A stretch of 64,000 nt of DNA from DAOPYU01 sp942493245 (lineage in GTDB: Bacteria; Sumerlaeota; Sumerlaeia; UBA8349): NCBI GenBank assembly GCA_942493245.1, contig OW818685.1:3906001-3970000 (forward strand), in the 5' to 3' direction. Position numbers and translations under genes: made by a program. Shown here one piece after another: positions 53,287-61,704 of the stretch. The notes under the pieces were generated by a model. That model saw only the letters and a program-made list of their open reading frames with translations, was not told the DNA's origin and made no database searches. Each line of letters opens with the position of its first letter. The stretch's first letter is position 1.

Positions 53287-54996
53287 TTAATCCTCTGTTA
53301 AGAGAACACCCCCGCTGAGCCGCTCGTCCTTCGTCACACGCAACACCTCGTCCACGGTTGTGGCGCCTTCGGCCACCACACGCCAGCCATCCTCGCTCAA
53401 CGAACGCAGACCATGATGGTTGGCCACTTCGCGAATCACCACCGACGAGCAAGAGGACATCAGTTTCTCGCGAATTTCGTCGTTCATCCCCATCATCTCA
53501 AAAACGCCCCGACGCCCCCGGTACCCCGTATTGCGGCACTCCTCGCACCCACCCATCTGGTACAGAGGCGTTTCCTGCGGGAAACCGATCTCGCGCCGGA
53601 ACACCTGCGCCGCGCGCGAATGGTCCTCTTTCTTACACTTATCGCACAACACGCGCACCAAACGCTGAGCCAGCACGGCCTCGAGCGACGAGGCCACCAG
53701 ATACGGCTCGACGCCCATATCCACCAGACGGGTCAACGCGCCCGGCGCGTCGTTGGTGTGGAGCGTCGAGAAGACCAAGTGGCCCGTCAACGCCGCCTGA
53801 ACGGCAATCTGCGCCGTCTCGGCGTCGCGGATTTCACCCACCAGCAGCACGTCCGGGTCGTGGCGCAGAATCGCGCGCAGACCGCGCGCAAACGTCAGGC
53901 CCGCCTTCTCGGAAACCTGGATCTGATTGATCCCTTTGAGGTTATATTCGATCGGGTCTTCGATCGTGATAATCTTGCGCACCGAATCGTTGATCTCGGA
54001 AAGCGCGGCGTAAAGCGTCGTCGTCTTACCACTTCCCGTCGGCCCCGTCACCAGCATAATGCCGTGAGGCAACCCCAAAACCCCGCGGAACATGCGCAAC
54101 TCGCGATCGCCCACTTTCAACTCACTCAAACCATACTTCGTCGAATCCTGGCGCAGAAGACGCAGCACCACCGCCTCGCCGTGCAGCATCGGGATCACCG
54201 ACACACGCACGTCCACATCCCCTTTTTCCATACGGATCTTGATACGTCCGTCCTGCGGAAGACGCTTCTCGGCGATATCCAGGTGGCTCAGAATCTTGAT
54301 ACGCGAGACGATCGCCGGCTGGAAACGCTTGATCTGGGTCGGCACCGCCGCGTCCAGCAAGATCCCGTCCACACGGTACCGGATGCGGAACTCGTCCTCG
54401 TACGGCTCCAGGTGTACGTCGGTGGCGCGCTGGGAAATGGCGTCGGACAACACCTGGTTCACAAACCGGATGATGGAGGCGTCCTGCGCCGCATCGTCCA
54501 GATTGATGTCTTCCTCGTCCCCTTCATCGAGCACCTGAAACGACGCCGTTTCCTTGTCCAGCGTATCGAGGGTGTCGGCGCCCACCCCCAACTTTTCCTT
54601 CATCTGACGGCGGATGGACTCCGCCGTCGCCAGCACGGGCAGGATGTTTTCGCCCGTCAACACACGCAGAGAATCCAATCCCTGCGTCTCAAACAAGCGG
54701 CTGATGGCCACCTCGACCGAGCCATTGACCCGGCGCAAGGGCAGCATTTCGTGCTTGAGCAACACGCGGGCAGGGAATTGCGACAGCAGCTGGCGATCAA
54801 GTTCCAGGTCTTCCAGATCCGAGAAAGGAAGGTGATATTCTTCCGCCAGCCATTGGAGGATTTCGGCCTCGTTCTGGATATCCTGGACCTCATCTCGTTC
54901 CAGCTGCTGCCGCAGGGCGTTCGCGTCCATGGCCGAGATTTGCTTGTTCCCGATCATGGTTTCGAGCAGTTGGGCCACGGTTTCACTCACGCTCAT
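53287..54996 (-). CDS. gspE: GspE secretion ATPase
   Basis: 569 residues. An N-terminal GspE/PilB N1/N2 region (about 1-165) precedes the ATPase core: VHLEPYEDEFRIRYRVDG, Walker A GPTGSGKTTTLYA, Asp box and Walker B DVLLVGEIRDAETAQIA, and His box STLHTNDAPGALTRL. The zinc motif is present as CDKC and CEEC. It powers the pseudopilus from the cytoplasmic side. The gene is second in the operon, 36 bp after the small secreted protein. Confidence 0.97.
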   Translation of the reverse strand: MSVSETVAQLLETMIGNKQISAMDANALRQQLERDEVQDIQNEAEILQWLAEEYHLPFSDLEDLELDRQLLSQFPARVLLKHEMLPLRRVNGSVEVAISRLFETQGLDSLRVLTGENILPVLATAESIRRQMKEKLGVGADTLDTLDKETASFQVLDEGDEEDINLDDAAQDASIIRFVNQVLSDAISQRATDVHLEPYEDEFRIRYRVDGILLDAAVPTQIKRFQPAIVSRIKILSHLDIAEKRLPQDGRIKIRMEKGDVDVRVSVIPMLHGEAVVLRLLRQDSTKYGLSELKVGDRELRMFRGVLGLPHGIMLVTGPTGSGKTTTLYAALSEINDSVRKIITIEDPIEYNLKGINQIQVSEKAGLTFARGLRAILRHDPDVLLVGEIRDAETAQIAVQAALTGHLVFSTLHTNDAPGALTRLVDMGVEPYLVASSLEAVLAQRLVRVLCDKCKKEDHSRAAQVFRREIGFPQETPLYQMGGCEECRNTGYRGRRGVFEMMGMNDEIREKLMSSCSSVVIREVANHHGLRSLSEDGWRVVAEGATTVDEVLRVTKDERLSGGVLLTED

Positions 54997-55032
54997 GATT
55001 CCCGCCTCTATTCCTGTTTGAATAATCTCAAC

Positions 55033-55806
55033 TTAGTCCAACGTGCCACGCAGCACCAGGGCGCCCAGCTGAGCCGGGGTCACAACCTTGGCCAACGCTT
55101 CTTTGGAAACCGCCAGATCCTTCTTCATCTGCTCGGCCTTCGCCGCGTTTTCCGCTTTCTGTTTCGCGCGGGCGTCACGCAGAGCCTTGATCTTGGCTTC
55201 GATCTCCGCCGGAGCCGGATTGGGCTGATCCAACAGCGTCTGCAAATCCTGCTCTTCCTTCAACTGCTCGCCACCGAAGGGGTTGCCCGGACCGCCAGGG
55301 CCGCCAGGACCCGCCTGCTGACCGCCAGGACCACCAGGCCCGCCAGGCCCGCCCATCCCACGACGTCCCATCATGCCGCGCAACATGCCGCTGTTTTCCG
55401 TCTGGCGCAGTTCCATGTCGCCCAGCACGACCTTCTTCAACGGCGGTTCCACCTTGGCCCACTCTTCATCCGTGCATTTCAAGTCTTCCTTGAAACTGTT
55501 CGCCATGAAGTTTTCCCACATGGAGGCAGGATCGAAATTCCGCATCCCACCTTGTCCCCGCTGTCCCCGCTGGCCCCGCTGTCCGCCCTGTCCACCCTGT
55601 CCGCCCGGAGCGCCCGGAGCGTCAGCCTGCTGCTGCCCGCCCTGCTGGTCGCGCTGCTGGGCCATGCGCTCGCGCATCCGCTGACGCATGTCCTGGTTGC
55701 CCTGCCCGTCGGCCGGCGCCTGATCCTGAGCCACACTGAATGCGCTCAGGCTCAAAGCCATCAACCCGACGCCCACCAGAGCGGCCTTTTTCGAGAACAC
55801 TCTCAT
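55033..55806 (-). CDS. Secreted Gln/Gly-rich protein at the head of the secretion operon
   Basis: 257 residues. A signal peptide ends at FSVAQ (about residue 27). A Gln/Arg/Gly-rich part (RERMAQQRDQQGGQQQ, GGQGGQRGQRG) is followed by a helix-rich segment (MWENFMANSFKEDLKCTDEEW, a short KVEPPLKKVVLGDMEL), a GPGG-repeat block, and a long charged C-terminal helix with AKQKAENAAKAEQMKKDL. The helical segments resemble Spy/CpxP-type periplasmic chaperones or heavy-metal resistance proteins, but only loosely. It is the first gene behind the sigma54 promoter and may be a secreted substrate, a chaperone for the machine, or a matrix protein. Confidence 0.7.
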   Translation of the reverse strand: MRVFSKKAALVGVGLMALSLSAFSVAQDQAPADGQGNQDMRQRMRERMAQQRDQQGGQQQADAPGAPGGQGGQGGQRGQRGQRGQGGMRNFDPASMWENFMANSFKEDLKCTDEEWAKVEPPLKKVVLGDMELRQTENSGMLRGMMGRRGMGGPGGPGGPGGQQAGPGGPGGPGNPFGGEQLKEEQDLQTLLDQPNPAPAEIEAKIKALRDARAKQKAENAAKAEQMKKDLAVSKEALAKVVTPAQLGALVLRGTLD

Positions 55807-55887
55807 CTTCCGTTCCTCCCTGACTTTAATCTGACCAGATCTTCTGGATCTGCGCCAAAGGCACAGTAATCCTTGAATTCTTTTGTC

Positions 55888-55903
55888 AGCAAGGTCTATA
55901 CCA
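55888..55903 (-). promoter_or_regulatory. Sigma54 promoter of the type II secretion operon
   Basis: The minus strand reads TGGTATAGACCTTGCT: GG at -24 and GC at -12 with exactly ten bases between, and an intact TTGCT. Start is expected near 55877, about 70 nt before the first ATG. It fits the presence of a sigma54-type activator in the same operon. Confidence 0.75.
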
Positions 55904-55944
55904 GACACAAAAATCCTGATATCAGGAGAGTTACAGAATGGCAC

Positions 55945-55994
55945 TGCGCAAATCTTACGCGACCCGTCCGCCCACGCTGCGCAAGAATTGCGCA
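55945..55994. promoter_or_regulatory. Tandem activator sites for the sigma54 regulator
   Basis: TGCGCAAGAATTGCGCA (55978-55994) is a perfect 17-bp dyad; TGCGCAAATCTTACGCG (55945-55961) is a degenerate copy. Centres are 33 bp apart, three helical turns, at about -109 and -76 from the sigma54 start, the usual layout for NtrC-type enhancers. They are framed by a larger inverted repeat (55917-55934, 56010-56027; GAGAGTTAC/GTAACTCTC) and by CCTGATATCAGG. Confidence 0.65.
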
Positions 55995-56190
55995 CCCCCG
56001 TTCCAAATGGTAACTCTCGAAATATCAACCCTGAGGAATAACCGGCCCATATCCCCCACGCCCCGGAATTCAGGGAGATGAACCCAAAAACCGCTGTTAA
56101 GAACCCTCGTTCATTGTACTCAACCGGATTGGGTGTACCCAAAGTGTGATTCACAGGGGAAAGAAACCGGAGATCGCCAAGGGGCCGATC

Positions 56191-56404
56191 AAGCGCCAAC
56201 GGCGCGCCTGGGGCATCGCCCCAAGAACAAACCGGGTCGTTTTCATGAAGGCTGAAAGCCCGTTCTATCCAAACGCTTCTCTCCATCCCAATCGGGCGGG
56301 CCTTCAGCCCTTCTGAAAATGGGGACACCCTCCCTGGGGCGACGCTTCGCTTGCCCCAGGCTACAATCAATTCGCGCCGTTGGCGCTCAACTGCGGTTTT
56401 TAGG
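56191..56404. repeat. Palindromic repeat R1, copy 3 (possible MITE)
   Basis: The right end reads on the minus strand CCTAAAAACCGCAGTTGA and then GCGCCAACGGCGCG; the left has GCGCCAACGGCGCGCC. The middle carries GGGCTGAAGGCCC-type hairpins and CCTGGGGCGACGCTTCGC. It is in the opposite orientation to copy 1. The gap 56405-56519 shows no gene. Confidence 0.75.
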
Positions 56405-56519
56405 ATGAAAACGCTCACCGCCCGACAGCCGTACGGCCGCCTCAAACGGAAACACCTGGAACGATTTTTCCGTCGTCCCAGGCGTCTCCATCACCCCAGA
56501 TTTTCCGAAAACCCCGTTC

Positions 56520-58913
56520 TCATTTCCCCTCCAGATCCTCTCCGAACTTCATCCAGAAAATCTGCCACTGACTCTGCTCTTTCTGGCGAGATTTTCGGAA
56601 AATCGGCCCCATGAAGGAAAAGGAGCCGGAATCGTGTTCCGAGTCCTTGTCCCACGCAAGGAAGGGGAAAGCGTCCACGCTCGTCTTCTCTCCCGTGCGC
56701 TTGTAGTCCACCGCTTTCCAGAGAAACTGCCTGCGCACCTGCTCGGACTCTTCCTGATTCGGACCACTCTTCGTCTGACTTTTCCAGAGCAAGCCCCACG
56801 GCAGCACTTTCGATTCGGCGCTCACCCCGTCGGTCTTGCTCGCATTCCATTCGCTTTTCCAGAGCAATCCCCACGGCAGAAGGGTTGTTTCGGTCCGTTC
56901 CCCGCCGTCCTTGTCTCCATTCCATACGTTTTTCCAGAGCAATCCCCCGGGTAGAAGGGTTGACTCGGTCCGTTCCCCACCGTCCGGGTCTCCATTCCAG
57001 GTGTTTTTCCAGAGCAATCCTTCGGGTAACAGAGTCGTTTCGGAAGACACCCCTTCGGTCTGTTTAACGTCACAGATCGGATACAGATACGATTCGGAGG
57101 ATTTCCGGACCGTCACCTCGGTCTGCGGTTTTTCCCCCTCTTTCAGCGGACGCGAGACCTCGCCCCTCACCACCGTATTCTTTTCGTGCCCCACGACCCC
57201 CACTCGCCAGCCTTTTCCCTGAGAGCCCCAATACCCCTCGTTCTTCTCCGCCTTCTCACGGGCCTCGGCCGTCATCTTGTCCAGTTTTTCCTGAGACGGC
57301 TTATCGTTCCAATAGTCAAACGGGATCGAATTGAACCGACTTTCCGAGACTTCAAAAAGCGGTTTCACCCAGGTATTAAACGTCTTCTCTTCGCTGTCCG
57401 AGTCGTGCCCGATCAACCCGAGCAGAGACCGGAACTTCCGTTCCGTCCCCTGGCGCTCGAAATACCCGATGAGGCGGCTGCCGACACTCTTCCAGTGACG
57501 GGTCTGTTCCGGCTTCTCCCCCAGTTCCACCCCGGCGGCGTAAGGCAGGGTATAAAGATAACTTTCCCTCTCTCCACTCTTTGCGGCGTACAACGGGAGG
57601 AGCCAGGAGCCATGTCCCCTCTTGTCTTTCCACCAACCGCCCACAGGAGTCAGCGATACTTCTTTTTCACCCTTCTTTGAAGAGAGAAAAAGCGGGAAGA
57701 GCAGATTGGTCCGAGTCTGATTCTTATCAGAATTCCACTGCTGGAAGAAGGGCCAGAGAACCGTCTGGTAACTGTCCCCGGATTTGTCGGAGGTGTAGAA
57801 AAGAGGGCCTCCGAAATTGGTCGCCTTCTTTTCGGGCGAGCGTTCTTCGTTGTAGAACAGCGAGTTGAACCGGTGTCCACCCCCCTTCAGGGTCGCCAGA
57901 CTGTAGAACGGCAGGAGCATGTGACCCGTCGAACGGTCGAGACTCCAGAAGTGGAACAATCCGCCGATGGAATCCCACGAGGTCTCCCCCTTCTTGTACG
58001 AAAGCGACAGGGGCGTAACACGGGCGTGGTCGCCATTGGTCTTCTTCTGATCGTAATACAGGGGGAACACAGCCGAGCCTTTCTCCTGGTCGGACGTCCA
58101 GCAGTGGGTCAACGGAAAGAGAATCGAGCGGTACGCCCGGTTCCCCTCCTTTTCGGTGCGCTGCACATAGGCCACCAGCCCGACGTTCAGATTCGTCTTA
58201 TCCGGCGCGTCGGCGGGACCGCGGCGCTTCCAGGACCAGAGCGGGAAGAGGCGGTTGGTGCGACTCGAACCGTCCACACGCGCCTGATTGTAGAACATCC
58301 CCGCGGCGGCCCACATGGCGCGTTTCACCGGGCTTTTTTCAAAATGGAAAAGCACCCCGCCGATGTTGAAGAAATCCGGCCCCTGCGAGTAGGGCAGCGT
58401 GATCCACGTCGCCGGTTTGTCCTTGTCCTTCTTTTCCCGGTAGAACAGCGGGAACACGCACAATTCATTCCGCAGGTCGTTCTGGTAGAACACCGGGAAA
58501 CAGTACCGCGATTGCTTCAGGTTGTCCCACCCGAAATTGAGAATCCGGTAATCCTGATTCCCGAAATCCAGCTCGCCCAACACCCCCTGCACCATATTCA
58601 CCCACGCGGGATCCTTGCGATAGGAGTAAAGAGGGAAAACCCGATGGCCCGCGTTGGACTGGTGATAAATCGGCCAGAGGAGATCCAGATCGTCCCCGCG
58701 CTGGTAGAACAGAGGCCAGACGTTGACCCGCGTGGTGTTCTGCCCGGAGTCGCCCGCACTTTCCTTTCCGTCGGCCGCGAAGGCGCACCCACTCAGACCG
58801 AAACAGACCATCAGCCCCACCAGAGCCATCCCCCCCACCCCCTTCGGCAGAGAGAAACGGAACCGGCCAAAGTCGAAAATCGTTTTACTGGAACGTGCCC
58901 TTCCTTTTGTCAT
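56520..58913 (-). CDS. Large repetitive lipoprotein of unknown function
   Basis: 797 residues. An N-terminal basic region, a hydrophobic helix and the lipobox LSGC (Cys near residue 42) mark it as a lipoprotein. The mature part is a repeat array: short units of the type VFPLFYREKK, LFPLWSWKRR and VFPLYYDQKK recur every 30-50 residues, rich in Tyr, Phe, Trp and Pro, as in an antiparallel beta structure. Near the C-terminus there are four 25-residue units with LLPxGLLWKN and WNGD-type text (56745-57045). No enzymatic motif is visible. It may be an outer-membrane beta-barrel or surface protein. The ATG has AGGAGGC upstream and a strong start. Confidence 0.75.
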   Translation of the reverse strand: MTKGRARSSKTIFDFGRFRFSLPKGVGGMALVGLMVCFGLSGCAFAADGKESAGDSGQNTTRVNVWPLFYQRGDDLDLLWPIYHQSNAGHRVFPLYSYRKDPAWVNMVQGVLGELDFGNQDYRILNFGWDNLKQSRYCFPVFYQNDLRNELCVFPLFYREKKDKDKPATWITLPYSQGPDFFNIGGVLFHFEKSPVKRAMWAAAGMFYNQARVDGSSRTNRLFPLWSWKRRGPADAPDKTNLNVGLVAYVQRTEKEGNRAYRSILFPLTHCWTSDQEKGSAVFPLYYDQKKTNGDHARVTPLSLSYKKGETSWDSIGGLFHFWSLDRSTGHMLLPFYSLATLKGGGHRFNSLFYNEERSPEKKATNFGGPLFYTSDKSGDSYQTVLWPFFQQWNSDKNQTRTNLLFPLFLSSKKGEKEVSLTPVGGWWKDKRGHGSWLLPLYAAKSGERESYLYTLPYAAGVELGEKPEQTRHWKSVGSRLIGYFERQGTERKFRSLLGLIGHDSDSEEKTFNTWVKPLFEVSESRFNSIPFDYWNDKPSQEKLDKMTAEAREKAEKNEGYWGSQGKGWRVGVVGHEKNTVVRGEVSRPLKEGEKPQTEVTVRKSSESYLYPICDVKQTEGVSSETTLLPEGLLWKNTWNGDPDGGERTESTLLPGGLLWKNVWNGDKDGGERTETTLLPWGLLWKSEWNASKTDGVSAESKVLPWGLLWKSQTKSGPNQEESEQVRRQFLWKAVDYKRTGEKTSVDAFPFLAWDKDSEHDSGSFSFMGPIFRKSRQKEQSQWQIFWMKFGEDLEGK
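56745..57045 (-). repeat. Four tandem 75-bp units inside the large lipoprotein gene
   Basis: Each unit codes about 25 residues with the pattern ETTLLPxGLLWKN then WNGDxDGGERT. The first two are nearly identical and the last two diverge. The number of units could differ between strains by slippage. Confidence 0.75.
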
Positions 58914-59064
58914 GAGTCAGCCTCCTGTATGAATGAAATCACACTCTGCGAATTCTTTTCCCTCGTCCGAAACAACCACCCACAATTAATCTGAGGAAGT
59001 GAAGATGCTCTAAATTTGAAACATCCTACTTAACCACATTCCGCCGTCCGTTTGCACCCATAAT

Positions 59065-59625
59065 CTATGACTCCGGTTTCTTCTTCTCCGGTTTTCCATC
59101 TGGTGGCTCCAGAGATTGAGGAATTTCACTTTCTCCTGTTTTCTGACTCTCGACAGTTTCCAGGTTGTATTTTTCCGGCCACCACCACCCGAAAAGAGCC
59201 CAGCAGGGGGCGCCGGCAAGATGTGTCCCGGCAACCTGTGCTGTAATTGAAGGAACACAACCCACCATGAGCCAATTGAATATTTTCGATGGATATACTA
59301 TTTCATTTATAATATACCCCGTTGCAAATATCGGAAACCCAGTGACCGCGCCTGGCGTCGCCCCAATAATGCTGGGGATTCTCACCAGTGGGCAAGGGTG
59401 ATCCAGGAAAAAATTCGTGCTCTTCTCCATTTTCTCCATTTTCTCGCCGAAAACAGTCTCGACAGAAGCACATCCCCCCAACCCCAACAGAAGAAGGGTC
59501 CCCAGAAAAAGCCCGCCCCAGCGAAACCCGAACCGTGGTTTCAACCACGAACCACACGAAACACTCGAAAACCGCGTTTTTTCGTGTCTTTCGTGTGGTT
59601 CGTGGTTGAATAAATCGGTTTTCAT
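59065..59625 (-). CDS. Small lipoprotein whose start lies in a palindromic repeat
   Basis: 186 residues if the ATG at 59625 is used. The first 24 residues (FNHEPHERHEKTRF and on) are coded by the palindrome 59539-59625. A better lipoprotein start would be a TTG inside the frame at the codon for Leu before KPRFGFRW, which gives a short basic n-region, a hydrophobic helix and the lipobox LGLGGC. The mature part has a conserved-looking core (VRIPSIIGATPGAVTGFPIF and YIINEIVYPSKIF) and ends in a Lys/Glu/Pro-rich tail. No family was recognised. Confidence 0.6.
   Translation of the reverse strand: MKTDLFNHEPHERHEKTRFSSVSCGSWLKPRFGFRWGGLFLGTLLLLGLGGCASVETVFGEKMEKMEKSTNFFLDHPCPLVRIPSIIGATPGAVTGFPIFATGYIINEIVYPSKIFNWLMVGCVPSITAQVAGTHLAGAPCWALFGWWWPEKYNLETVESQKTGESEIPQSLEPPDGKPEKKKPES
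59539..59625. repeat. Palindromic repeat R2, copy 1
   Basis: TTTCAACCACGAACCACACG is inverted about 60 bp later (CGTGTGGTTCGTGGTTGAA), then TAAATCGGTTTTCAT. The second copy is at 61551-61635. It provides the ATG and first codons of the lipoprotein gene in one reading. Confidence 0.8.
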
Positions 59626-60281
59626 TTCCCCCGCCTGCGAACAGGCGTGATTTTTCCAGGTTTTGCGCGAGACTCCCTTGAAAAGTCGCGTTATCACAAC
59701 CGTCCCTCCTTTTTGAAATGACTGGAAACAATCTAGATAAACTTTGCCTCTTGCCGGTCCGTGAACTCCAGGGATCGTGAACATTCCCCGAGTCTTCCAG
59801 AAAAGGCCGCATTCAAAATCCCAATCAGACAATTGCACATCCTGTGCCAAACAAGAATTCAACTCTATCACATTCTATTCAATTGAGTTACAAAATACGG
59901 AACACATATCCGCCGCGCAGTGGACAACATTTTTAGCACACCCAACAGCATCCAATGTCATCCCCCAGATTTCTGGAAGGGCAAAAATTGAGGCACCCCA
60001 CTTCTCCCCGAGCTGTCGCCCACTGCGTCACTCGATGAACACGACGACACACAATATAACACACACAAAATCAATCACATACAGATTTCTCTATCCTTCA
60101 AGATAAGACTTGCCTTTTGCCCGGCAGGCTCTTAGTCTAATCTCACATTTCCGCCACCCGGCCAACAAAGGGGTCCATCGGGTGAAAGCGCCAGAATGGG
60201 GGCCATTTGCCCCCAGGCGCGAAACAAACCGGGGCAAGCGGAAGACGGGCCGGGCAATGGCAGGCCGGACAAGGAGTGGGC
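59626..60281. other. AT-rich divergent region without a recognised gene
   Basis: 656 bp between the lipoprotein gene and the MotA-like gene. It includes a stretch of repeated ACACA/ATATAAC text (60040-60080). A possible promoter for the plus-strand operon is TTGCCT near 60111 with TAATCT about 20 bp on, but it is weak. Confidence 0.4.
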
Positions 60282-61493
60282 ATGGACAAGGCGCTCTCGA
60301 AGCGGAAAGCGGGAACCAACCTGCTGGCGACAGCCATTGCGTTGGTCTTCACGGCCGTATGTGTCACCTATTTCTGGAAGACTCTGTTTGAATTCTGGAA
60401 AACCAGTGAGAAACTCAACAGCCTCATCCTGAGCGTCTTTGTGCTGGGGCTCTTTTACGTGCTCTACGCGCTGTTGCGTCTGCAACGCGAGTTCAGCGCG
60501 CTCGAGGAAATTCGCGAGCGTTTCTCGAGCGGCGAAGACGAGGCGTGGCTCGACGGCGAGGCGCTCGAGGATCTGCCCGTCTCGGAAACGCGCGAGCGGC
60601 TCATGCTCTACGCCTTTCAGGTGGGACGCGGCGGGCAGCCCAACGGCGAAAGCCACGCCGAGAAGGTGGCGCTGGTCATGGACCAGCGCGCCAATGTCAC
60701 GCGCTATGTGGCCGGGCTGCTGATCGTGCTGGGACTCCTGGGCAGTTTCATCGGCCTCCTGATGTCGCTGGGCGAAATCGAAAAAGTCATCAGCAACCTG
60801 ACGCAACTGGCGTTCGACGCCCCCGAGAAAGTGATCGCGGCGCTGATCAGCGGGATCAAACAACCCATCAACGGCATGGCCACAGCCTATACGACCAGCG
60901 TGTTCGGTATGATCACGAGCCTGGTGCTCGGTTTCATCCACCTGCAACAGGTCGCGGGCCAGAACCGCTTTCTCTCGCGGCTCGAGACGCTCGACAGCGC
61001 CATGTTCCAGCCCGTCTTCAGCGCCATGACCGGCGGCGCCTCCCTGAACCTGGCGGCCTTCAAGGGCATTCCGGAAGGTTCGGTCACCGAAGGCATCGCC
61101 CGTTACATGGAAGCCACGCAACGCCAACTGGGCGAGAACCTAGGGCGCCTGCTCCAGATCGTCGAGCGCACCGAGGGGATGCAGTCGAACTTCCGCGAGG
61201 TAATGGTGACGCTCGCGCAGGAAATCGAAATGACCAACAAGGCCATCGCGGGCCTGTCCACGAACCAGGATCTGATCCGCGAGGCGATGGGCGAGCTGGT
61301 GGACCTGACCCGCGCCGAAAACGACAGCCAGCGCCTGATGCTGACGGAAATCAAGGGGATGAATCAGACCATGGCGCGCATGACGGCGCTCCAGCAGTCC
61401 ATCCAGTCGCTGGGCATCGAGAACCACGAAGAGATGGTGCGGGTGCTGCGCCAGGAGTTCGGCGCCCTGTGCAAGATCGCCGGGGGCCATTGA
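60282..61493 (+). CDS. MotA/TolQ/ExbB-like proton-channel protein
   Basis: 403 residues. Two N-terminal helices (about 10-32, 42-62), a cytoplasmic loop of about 80 residues, then two more helices (about 145-170, 205-230) separated by GEIEKVISNLTQLAFDAPEKV. The third contains LLIVLGLLGSFIGLLMSL and the fourth TAYTTSVFGMITSLVLGFIHL: the conserved polar Thr/Ser and Gly of the MotA/TolQ core are there. A long C-terminal coiled-coil (about 300-400) follows. It would form a 5:2 ion channel with the MotB-like partner downstream. The start has AAGGAGTGGGC. Confidence 0.8.
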   Translation: MDKALSKRKAGTNLLATAIALVFTAVCVTYFWKTLFEFWKTSEKLNSLILSVFVLGLFYVLYALLRLQREFSALEEIRERFSSGEDEAWLDGEALEDLPVSETRERLMLYAFQVGRGGQPNGESHAEKVALVMDQRANVTRYVAGLLIVLGLLGSFIGLLMSLGEIEKVISNLTQLAFDAPEKVIAALISGIKQPINGMATAYTTSVFGMITSLVLGFIHLQQVAGQNRFLSRLETLDSAMFQPVFSAMTGGASLNLAAFKGIPEGSVTEGIARYMEATQRQLGENLGRLLQIVERTEGMQSNFREVMVTLAQEIEMTNKAIAGLSTNQDLIREAMGELVDLTRAENDSQRLMLTEIKGMNQTMARMTALQQSIQSLGIENHEEMVRVLRQEFGALCKIAGGH

Positions 61494-61550
61494 CACGATC
61501 TGGCGCTCAAGATGACACGAACTCGGCATATTAGAGAGCGGGATTGGAGA

Positions 61551-61635
61551 ACAACCACTGAATAGACGGAACACACTGAAACGGCTTTTTCCGTGTGTTC
61601 CGTCTATTCCGTGGTTGAATAAAGCGGTTTTCAGT
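61551..61635. repeat. Palindromic repeat R2, copy 2
   Basis: AACCACTGAATAGACGGAAC pairs with GTTCCGTCTATTCCGTGGTT, and the end CGTGGTTGAATAAAGCGGTT matches copy 1 (CGTGGTTGAATAAATCGGTT). It sits in the 211-bp gap between the two channel genes. Confidence 0.8.
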
Positions 61636-61704
61636 ATCGTGTTGATTGCAATGAGAAAGCGCGCCTCCAGACAATGCCGCGCAGAACAGGTTTCCGGTTG
61701 ACCG

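Noticed and set aside
53413..55869. Long open plus-strand frame opposite gspE and the gene before it
   Set aside because: It is a shadow of the codon bias of the real minus-strand genes; its translation is low-complexity His/Arg/Leu text without domains or a start site.
59388..59650. Several short plus-strand frames with NHEPHE- or NHTKH-type text
   Set aside because: They arise from the R2 palindrome and overlap the lipoprotein gene.
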